Of a stretch of DNA of 64,000 bases, positions 1 to 7,054 are shown piece by piece. A model generated the notes under the pieces. It saw nothing but the letters and a program-made list of their open reading frames with translations. It made no database searches and had not been told where the DNA came from. A program made the position numbers and the translations under genes. Source of the stretch: Bacteroidia bacterium (lineage in GTDB: Bacteria > Bacteroidota > Bacteroidia > Flavobacteriales > Flavobacteriaceae); contig JAUIAY010000005.1 in the NCBI GenBank assembly GCA_030425285.1, forward strand, positions 62,001 through 126,000, read 5' to 3'. Within the stretch, counting starts at the first letter, position 1, and each line of letters opens with the position of its first letter.

Positions 1-899
1 TCTATTTCTTCAGTTTCGGCATTATCAACCTCAACCTGCATTTTGACATCGTTGTCATACTTTAAATGTGAACCTAAAGTTGCTTTAACGTAGCTATTGA
101 CCTTAAAGTCAAAGACAACTTCCCAGTCAACATCTACATTGCCAAAATCATTAATGTAATCTGTATAAAAGCTCACAAAATTTTTAATGGAAATATTTTC
201 AAACAAGGTTGTTTCATAGGCACTGGTCAACAACATACCCAGCTCTTTGCGAACGCGCTCGCCATCTTTTATTAAATTTCCTTCGCTATCATACTCGGCT
301 GGCATTACACCAAACGACCCTGCATTGGACAATCTTTCATCCAAAACAAATGTTGCTTTAAGTGTTAACGGCGAAAAATAGGTTGACAACTTTTCAATAT
401 TTTTTCCATATTCGGCTCCTCCACCAATAAAGAGATAGCCTGGCGCCATAAATTTTGATATAGGATTCGATGTGTTTGGATAATTATATCCATTGGAAAA
501 TTGGGATTTAAAACTAAATCGTGCTGAATAAAACCAATTAGTGAACTTGTTTTTTCGGAACCCTAAATTAGACCTTAATTCGAACACATCGTCAGTTTTT
601 CTCAAGACCTGATCCTGCTGACCATTAATACCGTAGCGTGCGGTAAAACTGTTGTCCCATAAAAATTGCCTGAATTCATACTTGAGAATACTACTTAATG
701 CAAACAGAGCAGATATAGAATTGGTTCCCCCTGCGTTCCAGTTAATAAATGCTACTTCGTTTATATCGACTCCAGCACGATTAGTTTGAGTCCAGATGGG
801 TTCGTCAATTTTGGTTTCCGGTTTAAAGAATAATGTGTTAGGCTGTGCTACAATCCATTCAAAACATATAAATGCCAAAACAACGAATACTTTTTTCAT
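1..899 (-). CDS. DUF3078 domain protein, 3' end cut by window edge
   Basis: An exported protein of the DUF3078 family, whose function is not known. The start ATG is at 899 and about 299 codons are visible before the window ends without a stop. The N-terminus is a signal peptide (MKKVFVVLAFICFEWIVAQ). Residues 45-60 carry the family hallmark INWNAGGTNSIS. The rest alternates short beta strands with aromatic residues, as in an outer-membrane barrel. It starts 31 bases after the purM stop on the same strand and is probably co-transcribed with purM. Family assignment is from recognised motifs; a barrel topology is inferred. Confidence 0.85.
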   Translation of the reverse strand, partial: MKKVFVVLAFICFEWIVAQPNTLFFKPETKIDEPIWTQTNRAGVDINEVAFINWNAGGTNSISALFALSSILKYEFRQFLWDNSFTARYGINGQQDQVLRKTDDVFELRSNLGFRKNKFTNWFYSARFSFKSQFSNGYNYPNTSNPISKFMAPGYLFIGGGAEYGKNIEKLSTYFSPLTLKATFVLDERLSNAGSFGVMPAEYDSEGNLIKDGERVRKELGMLLTSAYETTLFENISIKNFVSFYTDYINDFGNVDVDWEVVFDFKVNSYVKATLGSHLKYDNDVKMQVEVDNAETEEI

Positions 900-930
900 G
901 CTATAATCAATAAAATATTAGGGTTTTAAA

Positions 931-2109
931 CTAGTAACTAAATTCACCAAATTCACTTTGTATGGTTAACTTCTTTTCAGAAGATTTTTCAACTCGTCCA
1001 ACAATTTGCGCAGCAACATTGAATGATTGAGAAATCTCAATAATATCATTGGCTATTTCTGGAGCAACATATAATTCCATGCGATGTCCACAATTAAATA
1101 CCTGATACATTTCTTTCCAAGAAGTCCCAGACTGTTCCTGAATAAGTTTAAATAACGGAGGTACTGAAAACATATTGTCCTTTACAATATGCAAATCATC
1201 AATAAAATGAAGGATTTTAGTCTGTGCACCACCACTACAATGTACCATACCATGAACGGCATCGCTGTCATACTTCTCTAAAATAGCCTTAATAATTGGC
1301 GCATAAGTTCTAGTTGGTGATAGTACTAGCTTTCCAGCATCAATAGGAGAGTTCTCAACCTCATCGGTTAATTTCATATTACCGGAATAGACTAAATTAT
1401 CCGGTACGGAAGCATCAAAACTTTCAGGATACTTTTTGGCCAAATACTTATGGAATACATCATGCCTTGCTGAAGTCAATCCATTACTGCCCATACCCCC
1501 ATTGTATTCTTTTTCATAGGTAGCTTGACCAAATGATTCAAGGCCCACAATAACATCACCTTCTTGAATATTGTCATTATCAATAACATTTGATCTTTTC
1601 ATTCTTGCTGTCACTGTAGAATCTACAATAATAGTTCTCACCAAATCCCCAACATCGGCTGTTTCTCCTCCAGTTGAATGAATAGTAACACCAAAGTTTT
1701 TAAGCTCTTGAATTAACTCTTCTGTTCCATTGATAATGGCCGATATAACTTCACCTGGTATTAGATTTTTATTCCTGCCTATGGTTGATGACAACATAAT
1801 ATTATCAGTCGCCCCAACACATAACAAATCGTCAATGTTCATTATTAAAGCATCTTGTGCAATACCTTTCCAAACGGATAAATCACCTGTCTCTTTCCAA
1901 TACATGTAAGCCAATGATGATTTTGTACCAGCACCATCAGCATGCATAATCAAGCAGTAATCTTCATCATTGGTTAAATAATCAGGAACAATTTTGCAGA
2001 AAGCTTTAGGAAAAAGTCCCTTATCAATGTTTTTTATGGCATTATGCACATCTTCTTTGGATGCAGAAACACCTCTTTGTGCGTAGCGTTTACTTATTTC
2101 TTGGCTCAT
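931..2109 (-). CDS. purM: phosphoribosylformylglycinamidine cyclo-ligase (AIR synthetase)
   Basis: Converts FGAM to aminoimidazole ribonucleotide with ATP, the fifth step of purine synthesis, in the cytoplasm. It is 392 residues, the length of the Bacteroidota-type AIR synthase and longer than the roughly 345-residue enterobacterial PurM. The AIR-synthase N-domain motif DGAGTKSS is at residues 58-65 and a Gly-rich segment (STGGETADVGD) lies near residue 145. The ATG at 2109 gives the expected MSQEISKRYAQRGVSASKED N-terminus, and a -7 element sits 17 bases upstream. The DUF3078 gene follows on the same strand. Assignment is firm for the family; kinetic equivalence to canonical PurM is inferred. 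Confidence 0.93.
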   Translation of the reverse strand: MSQEISKRYAQRGVSASKEDVHNAIKNIDKGLFPKAFCKIVPDYLTNDEDYCLIMHADGAGTKSSLAYMYWKETGDLSVWKGIAQDALIMNIDDLLCVGATDNIMLSSTIGRNKNLIPGEVISAIINGTEELIQELKNFGVTIHSTGGETADVGDLVRTIIVDSTVTARMKRSNVIDNDNIQEGDVIVGLESFGQATYEKEYNGGMGSNGLTSARHDVFHKYLAKKYPESFDASVPDNLVYSGNMKLTDEVENSPIDAGKLVLSPTRTYAPIIKAILEKYDSDAVHGMVHCSGGAQTKILHFIDDLHIVKDNMFSVPPLFKLIQEQSGTSWKEMYQVFNCGHRMELYVAPEIANDIIEISQSFNVAAQIVGRVEKSSEKKLTIQSEFGEFSY

Positions 2110-2126
2110 GGAAAGGAATTGAGTTG

Positions 2127-2134
2127 CAAAAATA
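2127..2134 (-). promoter_or_regulatory. -7 promoter element of purM
   Basis: TATTTTTG on the minus strand, a perfect match to the Bacteroidota TAnnTTTG element, 17 bases before the purM start codon. No good TTG element is visible 19-21 bp upstream, so confidence is moderate. Confidence 0.4.
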
Positions 2135-2149
2135 AGAATTGTTATCTAT

Positions 2150-2833
2150 TTAATTGGTCGTAATTGGATTTGATTTAATAACAGTTGGAATGTTTTTAAG
2201 AATTTTCTCTTTCTTTTTCTGTCCTCCAAAATAAAAGTTTATTCCAAATGCAATTCGCCAGTAGGTATCGTCGGAATCACCAAAAATCTTTCCATCCAAT
2301 TCATCACTAGACACCATATTGTAATCGGTATATAATTTTAACCCAACCCCTTCGTATGCTATGTATTCAACACCTATTCCTCCTTGGAATTTTGAATCTA
2401 CCATTTCAAAATAATTCGCAGCATTTATACCTGCACCCACATAAGCAAATGGTGATATACGATTATGCGGAAAAGGCAAAGCTTCTAAATTCAAATCGAA
2501 AGACATAAAACCTTCGTTAAAAACATCCTTATAGGCTAAATTAAACTTATGGTAACCAATATTCACGTTTACATAAGGAATGATGTATCTTTTATAGCCG
2601 AAATGTGTGTAAATCTCAAAAAGCGGTTTCGTAAAATCACCATTAATGACCGAAGTTCCTATTCCAATATCTATAGTATTAGTACCTCTATAATCGTAAA
2701 ATTCTGTTTTGGGAATTATTGTTGGTTGGCTTTCTAGAATTTCCTCTTGAGCTACAAGTTGATTCAACCCAAGCATACTAAAAATAAGCACCAATAGTAG
2801 ACAATAATTAGCGCCGAAATGCGATTGTTTCAT
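2150..2833 (-). CDS. outer-membrane beta-barrel protein, unknown function
   Basis: A 227-residue exported protein. Residues 1-28 form a signal peptide ending in LNQLVAQ. The mature part has alternating hydrophobic residues, Gly/Tyr-rich turns and the strand-like segments PFAYVGAGINA and RIAFGINFYFGG, typical of small 8-strand barrels of the OmpA/OprF-like beta-barrel type. A Lys-rich tail follows the last strand. The purM start is 40 bases downstream of its stop, but purM seems to have its own -7 element. I cannot name a ligand or partner. Confidence 0.7.
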   Translation of the reverse strand: MKQSHFGANYCLLLVLIFSMLGLNQLVAQEEILESQPTIIPKTEFYDYRGTNTIDIGIGTSVINGDFTKPLFEIYTHFGYKRYIIPYVNVNIGYHKFNLAYKDVFNEGFMSFDLNLEALPFPHNRISPFAYVGAGINAANYFEMVDSKFQGGIGVEYIAYEGVGLKLYTDYNMVSSDELDGKIFGDSDDTYWRIAFGINFYFGGQKKKEKILKNIPTVIKSNPITTN

Positions 2834-2920
2834 CTATTTATTAATCAATGGATTAGTTAATTAATAACGCAATATAACAAAACCAAACATATCGATAAAA
2901 AAGCTCATGAAGAATTTAAA

Positions 2921-2950
2921 TAAAAAAATCACAGCAAAAATACTGTGATT
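2921..2950 (-). terminator. intrinsic terminator of the 45-residue peptide gene
   Basis: Perfect inverted repeat AATCACAG (2927-2934) / CTGTGATT (2943-2950) with an 8-base loop, followed on the minus strand by a run of seven T (2922-2928). Confidence 0.75.
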
Positions 2951-2990
2951 AATATAAAGAGAGAATTAAGTTTCCTTTTTTAAGTATCTC

Positions 2991-3128
2991 TTATCCTACA
3001 ACTGAATTATCATTCCCTTGCTTCACAATTTCTTGAGCAGGAGATTCATCTTCACGAGTTTCATTCGCTTGCGAAAAGATGAGAGTTGCAGCCATAAGCA
3101 TAAGAACACTTATAATGAGCCTTTTCAT
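2991..3128 (-). CDS. small exported peptide, 45 residues
   Basis: ATG at 3128, stop TAA at 2991-2993. The product begins MKRLIISVLMLMAATLIFSQ, a textbook signal peptide with a likely cut after the FSQ/ANE boundary, leaving about 25 hydrophilic, acidic residues ending in DNSVVG. It is a stand-alone unit: a perfect -7 element lies 30 bases upstream and a strong terminator 41 bases downstream. No homologue is recognised. The signal peptide plus flanking expression signals argue that it is real despite its size; it lies between glnN and the barrel-protein gene, all on the same strand. Confidence 0.6.
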   Translation of the reverse strand: MKRLIISVLMLMAATLIFSQANETREDESPAQEIVKQGNDNSVVG

Positions 3129-3157
3129 GTTAACTTAAATATTGATTAATAGCATAA

Positions 3158-3165
3158 CAAAAATA
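3158..3165 (-). promoter_or_regulatory. -7 promoter element of the 45-residue peptide gene
   Basis: TATTTTTG on the minus strand, a perfect TAnnTTTG match, 29 bases before the ATG at 3128. The -33 element is unclear. Confidence 0.4.
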
Positions 3166-3250
3166 CTAATAATTCAAAGCCATTAATTAACAACAAGCCA
3201 TTTTTCGTTAACCTACTAAAATTATCAGATGAATGACAACTATATGCAAG

Positions 3251-3273
3251 AAAGCCCTGTAATACAGGGCTTT
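3251..3273 (-). terminator. probable terminator of glnN
   Basis: Ten-base perfect inverted repeat AAAGCCCTGT / ACAGGGCTTT with a 3-base loop, 24 bases beyond the glnN stop. The T-run after the stem on the minus strand is short, so termination may be weak. Confidence 0.6.
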
Positions 3274-3296
3274 TAAATCAATTTAAAAACAATTGT

Positions 3297-5483
3297 TTAT
3301 TTAGTAAACAATAGTTCTCTATACTTGGTCAAAGGCCACAACTCGTCATCAACCAAAAGCTCTAATTTATCGCAGTGATATCTAATGTCATCAAAAAGTG
3401 GCTTTACTTTAAAGCAATAAGCATCGGCTTTCTTTTCGATATCTTCAATAGCATTGGCTTTTTTGCGCTCATTGATCATTTTGGTAACGTTTGAATTTAT
3501 TGAAGCTATATGTTCTGAAATCTCTTCAATTAAATTCAGTTGCTCTTGAGCTAACTTCTTAAAGCTAGCACCGTAAATCTCTTTTAGCCCTTTTACATTC
3601 TTAATCAAAATGTTCTGGTAACGTACAGCGGTTGGAACTATATGATTTCTGGCAATATCACCAAGTACACGTCCTTCAATTTGGATACGCATGACATATT
3701 CTTCCATTTCAATTTCATAACGTGCTTCAGATTCCACCTTGTTCATCACACCTAAATCTTCAAACAATTTGATGGCATTTTTAGAAACTTTAGCTCTAAG
3801 TGCTTCAGGTGTTGTTTTATTGTTACTCAAACCACGTTTCTTGGCTTCTTTTTCCCATTCTTCACCGTAACCATTACCTTCAAACAAAATATTACTTGAT
3901 TTCTTGATATACTCTCTTAATACATTAAAGATTGCCTCGTCCTTCTTAAGTCCTTTTTTATCCACAAGGGCATCAACTTCATCTTTAAACTCCATTAATT
4001 GTTTAGCCATAATCGTATTCAAAACCGTCATAGCATTGGCACAATTGGCTTTTGAACCAACAGCCCTGAACTCGAACTTATTTCCTGTAAAGGCAAAAGG
4101 AGATGTTCTATTTCTATCGGTATTATCCAAAAGAATTTCTGGAATTTTACCAACCACATTCAATTTTAAATCGGTTTTTTCTTCAGGAGATAATTTTCCA
4201 TTGGTTACATTTTGTAGCTCTTTAAGAACATTGGATAATTGCTCGCCAATGAATACAGAAATGATTGCAGGAGGCGCTTCATTGGCTCCCAGACGATGAT
4301 CGTTACTAGCAGATGCGATAGCAGCACGCAACAATTCTTCATTATCATTTACTGCCTTGATGGTGTTTATAAAAAATGTCAAGAACTGTAAGTTGCTCAT
4401 TGGCGTCTTACCAGGACCTAATAAATTAACTCCTGTATCAGTTCCTAAACTCCAGTTATTGTGTTTTCCTGAACCATTGACACCTGCAAAAGGTTTTTCA
4501 TGGAACAATACTTTAAAATCATGCCTTTCGGCAACTTTATCCATGACATCCATTAACAATGAGTTGTGGTCTACGGCCAAGTTAGCCTCATCATATACTG
4601 GTGCCAACTCAAATTGATTAGGCGCTACCTCGTTATGTCTTGTTTTCACAGGAATACCTAAAAGCATACACTCGTTTTCCAAATCTCGCATGTAAGCCAT
4701 AGCTCTATTTGGGATGGTTCCAAAATAATGGTCATCCAATTGCTGTCCTTTAGCTGGTGAGTGTCCCAAAAGCGTACGACCTGTCAATACGATGTCAGGT
4801 CTTGAAGCTACCAATGAGCTATCAATTAAAAAATACTCTTGTTCCCATCCTAAAGAAGCATTAACTTTTTTTACATTTTTGTCAAAATATTTACACACAT
4901 TAACTGCCGCAGTGTCAACCGCTTGCAAGGCTCTTAATAATGGTGTTTTATAATCTAAAGCTTCACCTGTGTAAGCAACAAAAACTGTTGGAATACATAA
5001 GGTTGTTCCATAAATAAAAGCTGGAGAAGTTGGATCCCATGCTGTGTATCCACGAGCTTCAAATGTATTTCTAATGCCACCATTTGGAAAGCTGGACGCA
5101 TCTGGCTCTTGTTGTACCAATTGACCACCACCAAACTTTTCGATAGCTCGTCCATTACCTATAGGCTCAAAGAACGCATCATGTTTTTCAGCTGTAGCTC
5201 CTGTTAAAGGCTGAAACCAGTGTGTGTAATGAGTAGCTCCTTTAGAGATAGCCCATTCCTTCATTCCTGTCGATATGTGATCAGCAACAACACGATCGAT
5301 TTTTGTTCCATTTTGAACAGCGTCCATAACGCTATTAAATGCTTCTTTGGTCAAAAATTGACGCATCGTATCCTCGTTGAATACGTTAGATCCGAAAATA
5401 GCCGAACGACGCTCATTTTCTTCAATGTGAACCGGTTTTCTTGTAAACGATTCTTTGATTGCATGAAATCTTAAAGTTGACAT
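3297..5483 (-). CDS. glnN: glutamine synthetase, type III
   Basis: ATP-dependent ligation of ammonia to glutamate, the entry point of nitrogen assimilation. With the ATG at 5483 the product is 728 residues (MSTLRFHAIKESF), matching the 725-730-residue GSIII family of Bacteroides and relatives and far longer than type I (about 470). Visible signatures are NGSGKHNNWS and GANEAPPAIIS in the catalytic half. An ATG at 5516 would add 11 residues, but a perfect -7 element (5514-5521) overlaps that codon, so the downstream start is preferred. It appears monocistronic with its own promoter and terminator. An inverted repeat at 5549-5568, upstream of the promoter, could be a regulatory site. Confidence 0.95.
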   Translation of the reverse strand: MSTLRFHAIKESFTRKPVHIEENERRSAIFGSNVFNEDTMRQFLTKEAFNSVMDAVQNGTKIDRVVADHISTGMKEWAISKGATHYTHWFQPLTGATAEKHDAFFEPIGNGRAIEKFGGGQLVQQEPDASSFPNGGIRNTFEARGYTAWDPTSPAFIYGTTLCIPTVFVAYTGEALDYKTPLLRALQAVDTAAVNVCKYFDKNVKKVNASLGWEQEYFLIDSSLVASRPDIVLTGRTLLGHSPAKGQQLDDHYFGTIPNRAMAYMRDLENECMLLGIPVKTRHNEVAPNQFELAPVYDEANLAVDHNSLLMDVMDKVAERHDFKVLFHEKPFAGVNGSGKHNNWSLGTDTGVNLLGPGKTPMSNLQFLTFFINTIKAVNDNEELLRAAIASASNDHRLGANEAPPAIISVFIGEQLSNVLKELQNVTNGKLSPEEKTDLKLNVVGKIPEILLDNTDRNRTSPFAFTGNKFEFRAVGSKANCANAMTVLNTIMAKQLMEFKDEVDALVDKKGLKKDEAIFNVLREYIKKSSNILFEGNGYGEEWEKEAKKRGLSNNKTTPEALRAKVSKNAIKLFEDLGVMNKVESEARYEIEMEEYVMRIQIEGRVLGDIARNHIVPTAVRYQNILIKNVKGLKEIYGASFKKLAQEQLNLIEEISEHIASINSNVTKMINERKKANAIEDIEKKADAYCFKVKPLFDDIRYHCDKLELLVDDELWPLTKYRELLFTK

Positions 5484-5513
5484 AAAATTATATTTAGGTT
5501 TCTTTTGAAAGGG

Positions 5514-5521
5514 CAAAAATA
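5514..5521 (-). promoter_or_regulatory. -7 promoter element of glnN
   Basis: TATTTTTG on the minus strand, 30 bases before the chosen glnN ATG. It covers the alternative upstream ATG at 5516, which would then lie outside the mRNA; this decides the start. Confidence 0.5.
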
Positions 5522-5548
5522 TAATTTTTTGATGATATAATAAATTAC

Positions 5549-5568
5549 ACCCCTATTTTTTTAGGGTT
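5549..5568 (-). promoter_or_regulatory. inverted repeat upstream of glnN
   Basis: ACCCCTA (5549-5555) and TAGGGTT (5562-5568) face each other across six T, with one G-T mismatch. It lies 28 bases upstream of the glnN -7 element and 36 bases beyond the antiporter stop. It could be an operator for glnN or a weak terminator of the antiporter gene; the following bases are not a clean T-run on the minus strand. Confidence 0.35.
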
Positions 5569-5604
5569 AAATATCAACAGTTGTCAATAACCAAATTTTA
5601 AGCC

Positions 5605-6561
5605 CTATAATTTATCACCTGCAAAGGCTAAATAGATAAAAATAATGTATGCCGACAATATCAGCATGCCTTTCCATCTTCCTATAGAAAAGCGTTTGGG
5701 CAAGAATGCCAATGGCAGTAATATTGCTGCAAAGCCTAACATCCAAAAAATGTCTTGACTCAATATATTCGGGTTTTTAACAGCAATAGGATGTATAATG
5801 GCTGTAAGACCTAAAACCGAAGCTATGTTGAATATGTTGGAACCTATTAAATTTCCCAAGGAAATTGCTTTCTCTTTCTTCAACGCAGCAATGACTGAAG
5901 CTGCTAATTCTGGAACACTCGTTCCAATTGCCACCATTGTCACTGAAATAACACGTTCGGTCACTCCAAAAGAAAGGGCTACTTCCTTGGCTCCATCAAC
6001 CAACCATTCACTACCATAATATAAAGCCAGTCCACCAATGATTAACCAAACAATAATTTTGAAATTGGAAGTCGTTTGTAAAGCTTCATCAATTTCCTCT
6101 GAAACTTCAACACCCTCCTTCATGGATCTCCTTATCAATATATATAGAAAGATGATTAACGAACATACCAACGCCAAACCTTCTCCAAAGTTTATTACCA
6201 GACCGCTCTTCAGAATAAAATACAAAGCAACAGACAATAGCATCATCATGGGCCAGTTCATTTTATAGAAATCCTTACTAATGGCCAACGGCGAAATAAA
6301 AGCTGTTACACCTAGAACCAATCCAATATTGGCTATGTTGGAACCAATGACATTCCCCAAGGAAATATCAGGAGAGCCATCTAATGCAGCCTGCAAACTA
6401 ACCAAAAGCTCTGGAACTGAAGTCGCAAAAGACACCACAGTCATGCCTATTACCAATTTGGATATATTGAACTTAAATGATAAAGCCACGGATGACCGCA
6501 CCAAAAACTCACCGCCAACTACCAACAAAACCAAGCCCAAAAGCACCCAGACAAAACTCAT
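5605..6561 (-). CDS. calcium/sodium antiporter (YrbG family)
   Basis: A 318-residue inner-membrane exchanger of the Ca2+:cation antiporter superfamily, expected to export Ca2+ against Na+ or K+ influx. About ten hydrophobic segments form two homologous halves. Each half carries the ion-binding alpha repeat: VSFATSVPELLVSL near residues 44-57 with GNVIGSNIANI after it, and AIGTSVPELAASV with GNLIGSNIFNI in the second half. A long cytoplasmic loop with acidic residues (EVSEEIDEAL) divides the halves. The start ATG at 6561 sits directly before the first membrane segment. It is divergent from the BlaI/M56 genes. Confidence 0.92.
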   Translation of the reverse strand: MSFVWVLLGLVLLVVGGEFLVRSSVALSFKFNISKLVIGMTVVSFATSVPELLVSLQAALDGSPDISLGNVIGSNIANIGLVLGVTAFISPLAISKDFYKMNWPMMMLLSVALYFILKSGLVINFGEGLALVCSLIIFLYILIRRSMKEGVEVSEEIDEALQTTSNFKIIVWLIIGGLALYYGSEWLVDGAKEVALSFGVTERVISVTMVAIGTSVPELAASVIAALKKEKAISLGNLIGSNIFNIASVLGLTAIIHPIAVKNPNILSQDIFWMLGFAAILLPLAFLPKRFSIGRWKGMLILSAYIIFIYLAFAGDKL

Positions 6562-6575
6562 ATATTATTTTTTTG

Positions 6576-6605
6576 CGAAGATACTATTTCATTTTATTCT
6601 ACAAT
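6576..6605 (-). promoter_or_regulatory. promoter of the antiporter gene
   Basis: Minus-strand TATCTTCG (6576-6583, seven of eight to TAnnTTTG) with ATTG (6602-6605) 18 bases upstream. It is divergent from, and 38 bases away from, the blaI-type promoter. Confidence 0.4.
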
Positions 6606-6628
6606 AAAAACTAAAAATTTCGTTAAAT

Positions 6629-6664
6629 AACTATATACATAGTTGTATAACTATAAAAATAGTT
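6629..6664. promoter_or_regulatory. candidate BlaI-type operator array, four half-sites
   Basis: Four exact six-base half-sites in alternating orientation, each separated by exactly four bases: AACTAT 6629-6634, ATAGTT 6639-6644, AACTAT 6649-6654, ATAGTT 6659-6664. The period is 10 bp, one helical turn, so all half-sites face the same side of DNA. The array overlaps the -33 element and fills most of the spacer of the promoter at 6643-6673, the position expected for autorepression by the BlaI-type protein encoded just downstream. Confidence 0.65.
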
Positions 6665-6673
6665 ATATGTTTG
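6643..6673 (+). promoter_or_regulatory. promoter of the BlaI-M56 operon
   Basis: TTG (6643-6645), 20-base spacer, TATGTTTG (6666-6673): a perfect -7 element at ideal spacing. The -7 element covers an in-frame ATG at 6667, so that codon cannot start translation from this promoter, and the ATG at 6694 is favoured. Confidence 0.7.
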
Positions 6674-6693
6674 AATATCAAAAAACAGTCATC

Positions 6694-7053
6694 ATGCAAA
6701 AACTCACAAACAAAGAAGAAGAAATCATGCACATTTTATGGAAGCTTGAAAAAGCTTTTGTAAAGGATGTATTAGCCGAAATAAAAACAGATAAGCCTCA
6801 TTATAATACGCTTTCAACCATTATAAGGAATCTAGAGGAAAAAGGTTATGTGAGTTATAATGCTTATGGCAAGACGCATCAATACTACCCTATTGTAAGC
6901 AAAGAGGTTTACAAAGAGAAATATATGAACACAGCTATTGAAAACTATTTTAATAGTTCCTATAAAAATGTGGTATCATTTTTTGCCAAGGAAGAAAAGA
7001 TAAGCGTGGAAGAGCTAAAAGAAATTATTGCCATCATAGAAAAAAACAACTAA
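6694..7053 (+). CDS. BlaI/MecI/CopY-family transcriptional repressor
   Basis: A 119-residue winged-helix DNA-binding repressor, the usual length for the family (about 120). The N-terminal MQKLTNKEEEIMHILWKLEK matches the first helix of BlaI-type proteins, and the recognition-helix region HYNTLSTIIRNLEEKGYV is at residues 36-53. The C-terminal helices (residues 75-119) would form the dimer arm that M56 sensors act on. The upstream ATGs are disfavoured because the -7 element overlaps them. The M56 sensor gene starts one base after the stop, so the two are translationally coupled. No beta-lactamase gene is nearby; the regulated output is unknown. Confidence 0.9.
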   Translation: MQKLTNKEEEIMHILWKLEKAFVKDVLAEIKTDKPHYNTLSTIIRNLEEKGYVSYNAYGKTHQYYPIVSKEVYKEKYMNTAIENYFNSSYKNVVSFFAKEEKISVEELKEIIAIIEKNN

Positions 7054-7054
7054 A

